Positions 19,153 to 26,598 of a stretch of DNA of 64,000 nt are shown here, piece after piece. Within the stretch, counting starts at the first letter, position 1. Every line of letters starts with the position of its first letter. The notes beneath the pieces are model-generated. The model worked only from the letters and a program-made list of their open reading frames with translations. It had not been told where the DNA came from and ran no database searches. Source of the stretch: Myxococcales bacterium (GTDB lineage: Bacteria > Myxococcota_A > Polyangia > Polyangiales > Houyiibacteriaceae). The DNA lies in contig JAOTVB010000005.1 of the NCBI GenBank assembly GCA_029863605.1, positions 62,001 to 126,000 on the forward strand, read 5' to 3'. Position numbers and translations under genes: made by a program.

Positions 19153-22100
19153 GTGTCCATAACACGCGTCATGACGGTCGACGGCAACGAGGCAGTTGCG
19201 ATGGTGGCCCATCGCACCAACGAGGTCATCGCGATCTATCCCATCACGCCCTCCTCGGCGATGGGCGAGCTGTCCGACGAGTGGTCGGCGCACGGGCAAT
19301 GCAACATCTGGGGCGCCCTACCAAAGGTCGTTGAAATGCAGTCCGAGGGTGGCGCCGCGGGCGCCGTGCACGGCTCACTTCAGGCCGGCGCGCTGACGAC
19401 TACGTTCACCGCGTCACAGGGCCTGCTGCTCTTCATACCCAACATGTACAAGATCGCAGGGGAGCTCAATGCGTTTTGCATGCACGTCGCGGCGCGTAGC
19501 ATCGCGTCTCATGCGTTGTCGATCTTTTGCGATCACTCCGACGTCATGGCCTGTCGTCAAACGGGGTTTGCCTTGCTCGCGTCGGGCTCCGTGCAGGAAG
19601 CGCACGACTTTGCCGCCATCGGTCAAGCCTCGACTCTGCAGACAAGAGTTCCCTTCTTGCATTTCTTCGATGGTTTTCGCACCTCGCACGAAGTCGCCAA
19701 AATCGAATCGGTCGACGATGACGATCTGCGTTGGCTCATCGGCGATGAAGGAGTCGAGCATCACCGCTCGCGAGGGCTCACGCCGGATCACCCGCACCTT
19801 CGAGGAACCGCGCAGAATCCGGACGTCTTCTTTCAGGCACGCGAGGCTGGCAACCCCTTCTATCTGGCCTGCCCCGAGATCGTGCAGGCCCAAATGGACC
19901 GTTTTGCCGAACGCGCGGGCCGCCACTATCGGCTCTTCGATTATGTGGGCGCCCCCGATGCCGAGCGCGTGGTGATCTTGATGGGCTCGGGCGCCCAAAC
20001 CGCCGAAGAAATGGTGCAGTGGCTGACCGCCCATGGCGAGAAGGTAGGCGTGCTCAAAGTCAGACTCTACCGGCCGTTCTCGGTATCCGCCTTTGCCGAG
20101 GCGCTTCCACCCAGCGTGCGCAGGTTGGCTGTGCTCGACCGCACCAAGGAACCTGGAAGCATTGGTGAGCCACTTTACCTCGACGTCGTGGCCGCGCTCC
20201 GAGAGCTTCGAGATGCCGGCAACTCCCCGCTCGAAGTGGACCCGCTCGTGATGGGCGGCCGATATGGCCTTTCTTCGAAGGAATTCACGCCCGCCATGGT
20301 CAAGGCTGTGTTCGATGAGCTGTGTGCGGAGAGGCCACGCAACCACTTCACTGTGGGCATCGTCGACGATGTGACCCATACCTCGTTGTCCGTCGATTCC
20401 GAGCTGGACATCGAGCCCGATGATGTGGTGCGTGCGGTGTTCTTCGGCCTTGGGTCGGATGGCACCGTGGGTGCAAATAAGAACGCGATCAAGATCATCG
20501 GCGAGCAGACCCAGCTCCACGCCCAAGGCTATTTCGTGTACGACTCGAAGAAGTCTGGTGCGATGACCATCTCGCATCTGCGCTTCGGACCGCGTCCGAT
20601 CCATTCCGCGTATCTGGTTCGCAAGGCAAGCTTCGTGGCCTGCCATCAATTCGCATTCTTGGGGCGATACGATGTCCTGGACTACGCGGGACATGGTGCC
20701 GTCTTCCTGCTGAACGCGCCCTACCCGCCCGACGAGGTCTGGGATGCGCTGCCGCGCGAGGTGCAGCAAACGATCCTCGAAAAGGAGCTGAGGCTCTATG
20801 CCATCGACGCCTACAAGCTCGCCGACGAGCTCGGGCTAGGACGCCGCATCAACACCCTGATGCAGACGTGCTTCTTTGCGATTTCCGGTGTGTTGCCCAG
20901 GGACGAGGCGATCGCACAGATCAAGAAGGCGATCGAAAAGACCTACGGAGCAAAGGGACATGCCGTGGTCGCGCGCAACTTCGAAGCTGTCGATCGCGCC
21001 CTCGACAACCTTCACCAGGTTCGTCCACCTACGAAGATTACCACCGGGCGCGAGCGGCCACCCATCGTGCCCGCGGAGGCCCCGGACTTCGTCAAGCAAG
21101 TCACCGCGCTAATGCTCGCCGGCAAGGGCGACTTGCTCCCGGTTAGCGCGTTTCCAGTCGACGGAACCTGGCCGGTCGGCACCAGCAAGTGGGAAAAGCG
21201 AAACATCGCACAACAGATCCCCGTCTGGGATTCCGACTTGTGCATCCAGTGCAACAAGTGCGCGATGGTGTGTCCCCATGCTGCGATTCGCGCCAAGGTG
21301 TTCGACCCGGTGCGCCTCGAGGACGCACCGCCGACGTACAAAGCCGTCGCTTACCGGGGTGCCGAGTTTACCGGCAGCCACTACACGATCCAGGTCGCGC
21401 CGGAGGACTGCACGGGTTGCCTGCTTTGCGCGGCGGTCTGCCCAGCCAAAGACAAATCCAATCCGCGGCACAAGGCGATCGACATGGCGCCAAGTCGACC
21501 ATTGGTCGAAACGGAACGCGAAAATTACGCGTTCTTCTTGGATCTTCCGGAAGCCGATCGCACGCAGGTCAAGCTCGACATCAAGGGTTCGCAGTTCTTT
21601 GAGCCGCTGTTCGAGTATTCGGGCGCCTGCTCGGGGTGCGGCGAGACGCCCTATATCAAACTGCTGACCCAGCTCTTTGGGGACCGCGCGCTCATCGCGA
21701 ATGCCACCGGCTGTTCCTCCATCTACGGGGGCAACCTGCCAACTACGCCCTACACGACCAACGGCGACGGACGAGGACCGGCATGGTCCAACTCGCTGTT
21801 CGAAGACAACGCCGAATTTGGTCTCGGCTTTCGTCTAGCACTGGATCGCCACGTCGACCGCGCCCGCCGACTGGTGATCACGCTTGCCTCGAACATCGGA
21901 GAGGGTCTAGTCGATGAGTTGCTGCAAGATAGGGTCTCGGGCGAAGCCGAGATCCAGGCGCAACGTCAGCGCGTCGACGAGCTGCGACTCCGTCTAGCCA
22001 AAGTCCAAACAAAAGAGGCTCGCGAGCTCGAGCAGGCAGCCGACTACCTCGTGAAGAAAAGCATCTGGCTCGTGGGCGGTGACGGCTGGGCCTACGACAT

Positions 22101-22764
22101 CGGCTTCGGTGGCCTCGATCACGTTCTCGCGATGGACCACGACGTCAACATGCTGGTTCTCGACACCGAGGTGTACTCCAATACGGGTGGCCAACAGTCA
22201 AAGGCCACTCCGATCGGCGCTGCAGCCAAGTTTGCGGTCGCAGGCAAGGAGATCTCGAAGAAGGACTTGGGGCTCGAAGCGATGAGCTACGGGCACGCGT
22301 ACGTCGCCCGGGTCGCCTTCGGCGCCAAGGACAATCAGACGGTGCACGCCTTCGTGGAAGCGGATTCTTTCAGAGGGCCTTCGTTGATCATCGCCTACAG
22401 TCCTTGCATCGCCCACGGCTACGACCTGTCGAGGGGCCTCGAGCAGCAAAAGCTGGCGGTCAAATCGGGCATGTGGCCCTTATACCGTTTCGATCCGAGG
22501 CGAGTACAGCGAGGAGAGCCCCCCTTCCAACTCGATTCGGGCGCGCCGAAGGGATCCGTCAAGGACTACATGCGCAATGAGGCGCGCTTTCGGATGGTCG
22601 AAAAGATCGATCCAAAGCGATCCAAGCATCTGCAGCGGATGGCCCAAGAGGATGCCTTGAGACGTTATTGGGTGTATCGAAAGCTTGCCGGCGCGACGCC
22701 TCCCGCGCCAGAGCCGCCCACGTCGACCACGCCCCCCCCGCCCATGAAGGAGGAAGGACGATGA
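19153..22764 (+). CDS. nifJ: pyruvate:ferredoxin (flavodoxin) oxidoreductase, single-chain
   Basis: A 1203-aa homodimer-type PFOR that oxidises pyruvate with CoA to acetyl-CoA and CO2 and reduces ferredoxin or flavodoxin. Order of domains: pyruvate-binding domain I with YPITPSSAMGE (about 25-40), CoA-binding domain III region, a two-cluster ferredoxin domain with CIQCNKCAMVCPH (about 697) and CTGCLLCAAVCP (about 754), then the ThDP domain with CSGCGETPYIKLL and GDGWAYDIGFGGLDH. Full family length. The start is a GTG at 19153 with AGGGGG 5-6 nt upstream. It is coupled by ATGA to the DHOD-like gene. A Pro-rich tail (PAPEPPTSTTPPPPM) is unusual. The enzyme implies fermentative or low-oxygen metabolism. 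Confidence 0.96.
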   Translation: MSITRVMTVDGNEAVAMVAHRTNEVIAIYPITPSSAMGELSDEWSAHGQCNIWGALPKVVEMQSEGGAAGAVHGSLQAGALTTTFTASQGLLLFIPNMYKIAGELNAFCMHVAARSIASHALSIFCDHSDVMACRQTGFALLASGSVQEAHDFAAIGQASTLQTRVPFLHFFDGFRTSHEVAKIESVDDDDLRWLIGDEGVEHHRSRGLTPDHPHLRGTAQNPDVFFQAREAGNPFYLACPEIVQAQMDRFAERAGRHYRLFDYVGAPDAERVVILMGSGAQTAEEMVQWLTAHGEKVGVLKVRLYRPFSVSAFAEALPPSVRRLAVLDRTKEPGSIGEPLYLDVVAALRELRDAGNSPLEVDPLVMGGRYGLSSKEFTPAMVKAVFDELCAERPRNHFTVGIVDDVTHTSLSVDSELDIEPDDVVRAVFFGLGSDGTVGANKNAIKIIGEQTQLHAQGYFVYDSKKSGAMTISHLRFGPRPIHSAYLVRKASFVACHQFAFLGRYDVLDYAGHGAVFLLNAPYPPDEVWDALPREVQQTILEKELRLYAIDAYKLADELGLGRRINTLMQTCFFAISGVLPRDEAIAQIKKAIEKTYGAKGHAVVARNFEAVDRALDNLHQVRPPTKITTGRERPPIVPAEAPDFVKQVTALMLAGKGDLLPVSAFPVDGTWPVGTSKWEKRNIAQQIPVWDSDLCIQCNKCAMVCPHAAIRAKVFDPVRLEDAPPTYKAVAYRGAEFTGSHYTIQVAPEDCTGCLLCAAVCPAKDKSNPRHKAIDMAPSRPLVETERENYAFFLDLPEADRTQVKLDIKGSQFFEPLFEYSGACSGCGETPYIKLLTQLFGDRALIANATGCSSIYGGNLPTTPYTTNGDGRGPAWSNSLFEDNAEFGLGFRLALDRHVDRARRLVITLASNIGEGLVDELLQDRVSGEAEIQAQRQRVDELRLRLAKVQTKEARELEQAADYLVKKSIWLVGGDGWAYDIGFGGLDHVLAMDHDVNMLVLDTEVYSNTGGQQSKATPIGAAAKFAVAGKEISKKDLGLEAMSYGHAYVARVAFGAKDNQTVHAFVEADSFRGPSLIIAYSPCIAHGYDLSRGLEQQKLAVKSGMWPLYRFDPRRVQRGEPPFQLDSGAPKGSVKDYMRNEARFRMVEKIDPKRSKHLQRMAQEDALRRYWVYRKLAGATPPAPEPPTSTTPPPPMKEEGR

Positions 22765-23750
22765 ACCTCTCCACGACCTACATCGGACTGCAGCTACCTC
22801 ATCCCTTGATCGCCGGAGCCTCACCCCTGGCCGACGACATGGATACGGTACGAAAGCTCGAAGATGCGGGTGCCGCAGCCATCGTGATGCGTTCCCTCTT
22901 CGAAGAGCAGTTGGTGATGGAGCAAATGGCTTCGCTACGGCACCTCGACGCCCACGAAGACGCTCATAGCGAGGCGCAGTCCTATTTCCCCGGCCCGAAC
23001 CGTTTCTCCCTGGGCCCCGAGGAATACTTGGACCGCCTGCGACAAATCAAGGATGCCGTCAGGATTCCGGTATTCGGCTCGCTCAATGGTTACACGCCGG
23101 GGGGCTGGCTCGACTTCGCCAAACAGATGCAGGACGCAGGGGCCGACGCCCTCGAGCTCAACGTCTATCACATCACGACAGACCCGGATCAGAGCGCGGA
23201 CGCCGTGGAGGACCAGACGGTCGAGATGGTGAAGGCAGTCAAAGCGCAGGTCTCGATTCCTCTGGCCATCAAGCTTTCACCCTTTTACTCGGCACTGGCT
23301 CACTTCGCGCGTCGTCTCGATCATGCCGGCGCCGACGGCATCGTCATTTTCAATCGGTTCTATGAGGCGGACATCGATCCAGAGGAGCTCGCGGTGACCC
23401 GTCACCTGAAGCTCTCGGATTCGGGCGCGTTGCTCATGCGATTGCGGTGGCTGGCGATTCTGTCCGAGAAGGTCGACGCTTCACTCGCCGTCACAGGGGG
23501 TGTCCACACCGGGCTCGACGCGATCAAAGCCGTGATGGCGGGCGCCCATGCGGTGCAGATGGTCTCTGCGCTGCTCAAGCACGGGCCGCAGCACCTCGAC
23601 CGCGTGCATTCCGAGATGGCCCAATGGCTCGAAGACCACGAATACGAATCGCTAGAACAAGCTCAGGGAAGCATGAACCTCATCCGTTGCCCCGAGCCCC
23701 AGGGATACGAACGCGCCAACTACGTCGACATCCTGCAAAGCTGGGAATGA
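22761..23750 (+). CDS. dihydroorotate dehydrogenase-like protein
   Basis: A 329-aa TIM-barrel flavoprotein of the dihydroorotate dehydrogenase group: LPHPLIAGASPLADD near the N-terminus, IKLSPFYS in the middle and TGGVHTGLDAIKAVMAGAHA as the phosphate/FMN-binding end. The start at 22761 follows AAGGAGGAAGG and overlaps the PFOR stop (ATGA). This subgroup is repeatedly seen next to PFOR genes and is unlikely to serve pyrimidine synthesis there. I infer a redox partner or accessory role, with the true reaction unknown. Active-site residues typical of class 1 enzymes are diverged. Confidence 0.88.
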   Translation: MNLSTTYIGLQLPHPLIAGASPLADDMDTVRKLEDAGAAAIVMRSLFEEQLVMEQMASLRHLDAHEDAHSEAQSYFPGPNRFSLGPEEYLDRLRQIKDAVRIPVFGSLNGYTPGGWLDFAKQMQDAGADALELNVYHITTDPDQSADAVEDQTVEMVKAVKAQVSIPLAIKLSPFYSALAHFARRLDHAGADGIVIFNRFYEADIDPEELAVTRHLKLSDSGALLMRLRWLAILSEKVDASLAVTGGVHTGLDAIKAVMAGAHAVQMVSALLKHGPQHLDRVHSEMAQWLEDHEYESLEQAQGSMNLIRCPEPQGYERANYVDILQSWE

Positions 23751-23919
23751 GGGCGCACTCGTCCTGAGCGCAATCGAGAGACATTGTTGCCCAGAAAAAG
23801 CGGCTTTCTCTACCCCCATCTCGCCGCAAAGGTGGGATTTTGGTCCCGTATGGGTTCCATGGTCCTTCCTACGAGCTCCGGATCATCATACAACATGGCC
23901 ACAGAGGAGGTTTGGGCAC

Positions 23920-24786
23920 ATGAAGTTGAAGCAGATCATCGTCGCAACGGATTTCTCGACGGAGTCGAACGCACCGATCTGTCACGGCATCGAGATCGCA
24001 CGCGCTAGTGGGGCGTCCCTTCTCGTCGTGCACGTCGTGGAGACGCCCGGGGATGGCGAGGCGCTAGAGTCTGCCGTGGAGCATTGGCATGCCGATAGCA
24101 AGGCGCGGCTCACGCGGCAGATCGAGGCGTGCGCGGCCAAGGATTTCGATGTCGCCCAGCAGATTGTCGACGCGCCGTCCGCGATGGAAGGACTCCAATC
24201 GTTGGTCGACTCGCATCACGCGGACTTGGTCGTCATGGGCAGCACAGGTCTGACCGGAATCAAACATGCTTTGCTCGGCAGCACTGCCCAAAAAACTCTG
24301 CGCACCGTGCAGGCGCACGTTCTGGTTGCTCGCGGCGAGACTCCGCCCGCCGCGGGCTACAAGCGAATTTTAGTCCCGACCGATTTCTCCGTCCCTGCCG
24401 AGAAAGCTATGGAGCTCGCCCTGGCGTTGGCGTCGCCAGACGCGCAAATCGACCTCGTCCACTGCTGGCGCGTTCCGGAGGCTACCCGCGCGGATGAACA
24501 CTCCAAGTTGGTGATCGACGCCGTTGCCGCCTCGGTGAAAGAACGTGGCCGGAAACTGCTCGAGTCCTTTCGACGAGACGCGCCGAACGCCACCTTCTCC
24601 TCGGTCAATGAATCGCCCGAGCGCGGCATTGCACAAAAGCTGAAAGAGGGAAACTACGACCTCGTCGTCGTCGGGAGCTATGGGCGTTCCAAGCTCAGGC
24701 ATTGGCTTCTCGGAAGCGTAGCGGAACACACGGCCAGGGTTGCGCCTTGCGCTGTCGCCGTCGCTAGACCCGATTGGGGAAAGTGA
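23920..24786 (+). CDS. tandem universal stress protein (UspA)
   Basis: A 288-aa protein with two Usp domains (about 1-140 and 143-287). Each begins KxILVxTDFS-like (KQIIVATDFS, KRILVPTDFS). Each ends with the ATP-binding G-2x-G-9x-G-S pattern: GSTGLTGIKHALLGS in the first and GSYGRSKLRHWLLGS in the second. Both nucleotide sites appear intact. A GAGGAGG Shine-Dalgarno precedes the ATG. It lies 170 bp after the DHOD-like gene, probably with its own promoter in that gap. The pairing fits a stress or energy-limitation response associated with the PFOR module. Confidence 0.93.
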   Translation: MKLKQIIVATDFSTESNAPICHGIEIARASGASLLVVHVVETPGDGEALESAVEHWHADSKARLTRQIEACAAKDFDVAQQIVDAPSAMEGLQSLVDSHHADLVVMGSTGLTGIKHALLGSTAQKTLRTVQAHVLVARGETPPAAGYKRILVPTDFSVPAEKAMELALALASPDAQIDLVHCWRVPEATRADEHSKLVIDAVAASVKERGRKLLESFRRDAPNATFSSVNESPERGIAQKLKEGNYDLVVVGSYGRSKLRHWLLGSVAEHTARVAPCAVAVARPDWGK

Positions 24787-24965
24787 AAAGGAAGTCATTC
24801 AAGTGTGTCGAGAGCGCGCCTTCAGCGGAATCATGAAACTCGGTTCATAACCAGCGGTCCAGTGTCAACACGACCTGCGTGATCAATACAGCAGTCAGGC
24901 CACCACCAACGAGGCTGGCTAGGAATGCGTAGCCGCAGAAGAGGCCTCGACGAAGTCCCTTGCTG

Positions 24966-24971
24966 TATAAT
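24966..24971 (+). promoter_or_regulatory. -10 box before cupin gene
   Basis: TATAAT at 24966-24971 lies 21 bp upstream of the ATG at 24993, leaving a short leader that contains AGGAG. No good -35 is visible. Confidence 0.45.
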
Positions 24972-24992
24972 CCGGTCGCAAGGAGCGAAGCG

Positions 24993-25382
24993 ATGCCTCT
25001 ACGACTCTCTCGTCATCCTGTTCATCTCGGCCTCGGGGCGTTAGCCGTGAGTGAGCCTGAATTCACGGGCAGTGATTGGTATCAAGACTACAGCGCGCGG
25101 CACTCGGACGACGGCAGGGAGGGTCGCCTGGTGTCGATGCACTCCTTCGACGCTTCATGGGACAGCTGGGAGATGCACCCCGAGGGTAGCGAGATTGTGC
25201 TCTGCACTGCGGGCGAAATGACGCTCGTGCAGGAGGTCGACGAAAAAGAAGTGCATACGACGCTTCGGACGGGCGAATACGCGATCAACGACCCGGGCAT
25301 CTGGCATACAGCCGATGTGCAACAACACGCAACCGCTGTCTTCATCACGGCCGGACTGGGCACACAGATCCGGAAACGCTGA
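24993..25382 (+). CDS. cupin-domain protein
   Basis: A protein of about 129 residues with a cupin barrel: the first motif region is WEMHPEGSEIVLCTAGEMTLVQE and the second is GEYAINDPGIWHTADV. Metal-ligand residues are only partly conserved (His and Glu in the first motif, His in IWHTA), so catalysis is uncertain. The ATG at 24993 is chosen because AGGAG precedes it by 8 nt and TATAAT lies upstream. It is the last intact gene before the tRNA-Asn island. Confidence 0.8.
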   Translation: MPLRLSRHPVHLGLGALAVSEPEFTGSDWYQDYSARHSDDGREGRLVSMHSFDASWDSWEMHPEGSEIVLCTAGEMTLVQEVDEKEVHTTLRTGEYAINDPGIWHTADVQQHATAVFITAGLGTQIRKR

Positions 25383-25565
25383 GCCGCGAGCCTCTCCAGG
25401 GACAAACTCACGACTGGGACACAAACCTCCAGAGCGCAGCGAACGCACTGGCTCCAGCAGTAGGACTTGTTTGGTACTGGAACATGACATCGCGGAGAGG
25501 ACGAAGGCCGTGGAGCTGTCTGGTTCCAGTGCCAAGCGAGTCCGCTCCTGCCCACGCCTCGAAAA

Positions 25566-25596
25566 TCGAAAAGGCCCGCTAGCTCTTGAGCAGGCC
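25566..25596 (-). terminator. terminator behind the orphan tRNA-Asn 3' end
   Basis: On the minus strand a 7-bp stem (GGCCTGC paired with GCGGGCC, one G-T pair) around a 10-nt loop is followed by TTTT. It lies 7 bp past the minus-strand tRNA-Asn 3' fragment at 25603-25628. I read it as the original tRNA-Asn terminator, separated from the tRNA by the island. Confidence 0.6.
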
Positions 25597-25602
25597 CTGC
25601 CA

Positions 25603-25628
25603 TGGGCTCCAGCGGTAGGACTCGAACC
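25603..25628 (-). repeat. distal attachment-site repeat (tRNA-Asn 3' end copy)
   Basis: These 26 bp are identical to 31473-31498. In the intact gene they cover the tRNA-Asn 3' half of the T-arm, the 3' acceptor strand, the discriminator base and 4 bp of flank. Here there is no tRNA 5' part, so this is the orphaned copy expected when an element integrates into the 3' end of a tRNA gene. Confidence 0.8.
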
Positions 25629-25664
25629 GTTCTCGGAACACCCTGGTTCGCATGATTCAGTAGC

Positions 25665-25757
25665 AGCCCGAGGAAGGCAAACGCTTCGTACAATCGCACC
25701 TGGGCCGAGCTGATACGCCGCGGACTCGACCTCGATGTGCTCGAGTGCCCTGACTGA
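25665..25757 (+). pseudogene. IS91-like transposase C-terminal remnant
   Basis: One plus-strand frame reads YNRTWAELIRRGLDLDVLEC followed by PD and a stop at 25755-25757. This resembles the end of IS91-type (Y2) transposases, where a WAELLRRVFxxDVLxCPxCGG segment precedes a zinc-finger-like CxxC. Only about 25 residues remain and the second cysteine pair is lost. The rest of the transposase is absent. Confidence 0.5.
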
Positions 25758-25949
25758 GCCGGTGCTTACCCTCGCCCTTAACGGCGCGGACGGCAAGACG
25801 CTACTCGCCTGGAGCCAGATCGTGCTTCCAGCGCTCGAGGGGGAGCCGCATGCGCGGGCCCGTGCGGTCGTCGAGGGCCGCCTCGACTTGATCCCCCGGG
25901 CGTACGCGCAGCAGATCGCCGACTTCCTCGAAATCAAGCTGCGGCTGCG
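25758..25949. other. unassigned stretch inside the island
   Basis: An open frame runs on the plus strand through this stretch (ending 25959; ADGKTLLAWSQIVLPALEGE is a typical segment). It has no good start signal and I do not recognise the family. It may be a 3' fragment of another mobile-element gene. Confidence 0.3.
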
Positions 25950-26156
25950 CTACCGATGACGGATGATCATGAAGTTGTAATCTTTGTTCCGGTGGTCGAA
26001 CTCCCGGTCCTCGAGACCCGGATTGAGCTCGAGGTAGAGGTACTCGTAGGATTCGTAGAGCCTTCCGTAGTGGTCCCAAGTCATCGCTTTGATCATCAGG
26101 GACGTGCGCTTGCTGATGAAGTATTTTCCTCCGCTCCCGTAGTAGTGCGGAACGAA
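25950..26156 (-). pseudogene. DUF1329-like C-terminal fragment
   Basis: The minus strand encodes about 68 residues running from FVPHYYGSGGKYFISKRTSL through KAMTWDHYGRLYESYEYLYL to EFDHRNKDYNFMI and a stop. The SKR...TW...YDxxGxLY pattern and the final DFxxxNxxYxF-like end resemble the C-terminus of DUF1329 outer-membrane-associated proteins. Nothing upstream matches the rest of that ~400-aa family and hairpins interrupt the frame's context, so I call it a truncated relic. Confidence 0.45.
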
Positions 26157-26189
26157 GAGCCATGCCCGAGTGCGCCCCGCGATAGAAGA

Positions 26190-26258
26190 AGCCCGGCCGA
26201 AGCCGGGCTCGATAGCGTTGCGTACGAAAGGCCCCGAGACCATTTTGATCTCGGGGCC
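26190..26258. other. two strong hairpins beside a tRNA-like 3' end
   Basis: A GCCCGGC stem closed by a 4-nt loop (TTCG on the minus strand) lies at 26190-26209. A perfect 10-bp stem (GGCCCCGAGA) with a 9-nt loop lies at 26230-26258. On the minus strand both look like terminators (followed by TTCTTC and TTTC). Just beyond, 26259-26269 reads GTTGGGGTCACC on the minus strand, like a tRNA 3' end. This may be another tRNA-end-plus-terminator relic. Confidence 0.45.
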
Positions 26259-26269
26259 GGTGACCCCAA

Positions 26270-26598
26270 CGATGCGAAGTTGGAACCAGTTTTCCGCTTT
26301 CATTGAAGAGTGGGACGAGCTTCGGATGGCAGCATGATGAGCTTCGACGACGGCAATCCATGCACAGCTGCGCGCACTGCGCGGTGCTAAGGCGGATGGA
26401 CTCGCACATCTCGAGCTGTCGGCAACGTACGGAACGGTCCGAGGTCTGTCCGCTGGGTCACCTGCGCGATCATCGCGGCTCATATCTCCCCACGGACAAC
26501 GTTTTGAGGGACGACGGGGCGGTTTGGCGTTCCGATAATCCCATGAAACACTTTTGGGTAGGTCTTGGCCGCGTTGACCAGCAACCAGGGGGGGTGAC
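26270..26598. other. non-coding or decayed stretch before the repeat lipoprotein
   Basis: No gene with a believable start and product was found on either strand. It contains the Shine-Dalgarno (a G-rich run) for the lipoprotein at 26599 and presumably its promoter, which I could not pin down. Confidence 0.4.

Noticed and set aside
24846-25000. Minus-strand hydrophobic frame (GYAFLASLVGGGLTAVLITQ) upstream of the cupin gene
   Set aside because: It looks like a transmembrane segment but has no ATG, GTG or TTG start before an in-frame stop, and it overlaps the cupin start region antisense. At most a relic.
25735-25959. A 74-codon plus-strand frame with orderly composition
   Set aside because: No family recognised, no Shine-Dalgarno, and it lies among mobile-element scraps. 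Kept as unassigned, not called a gene.
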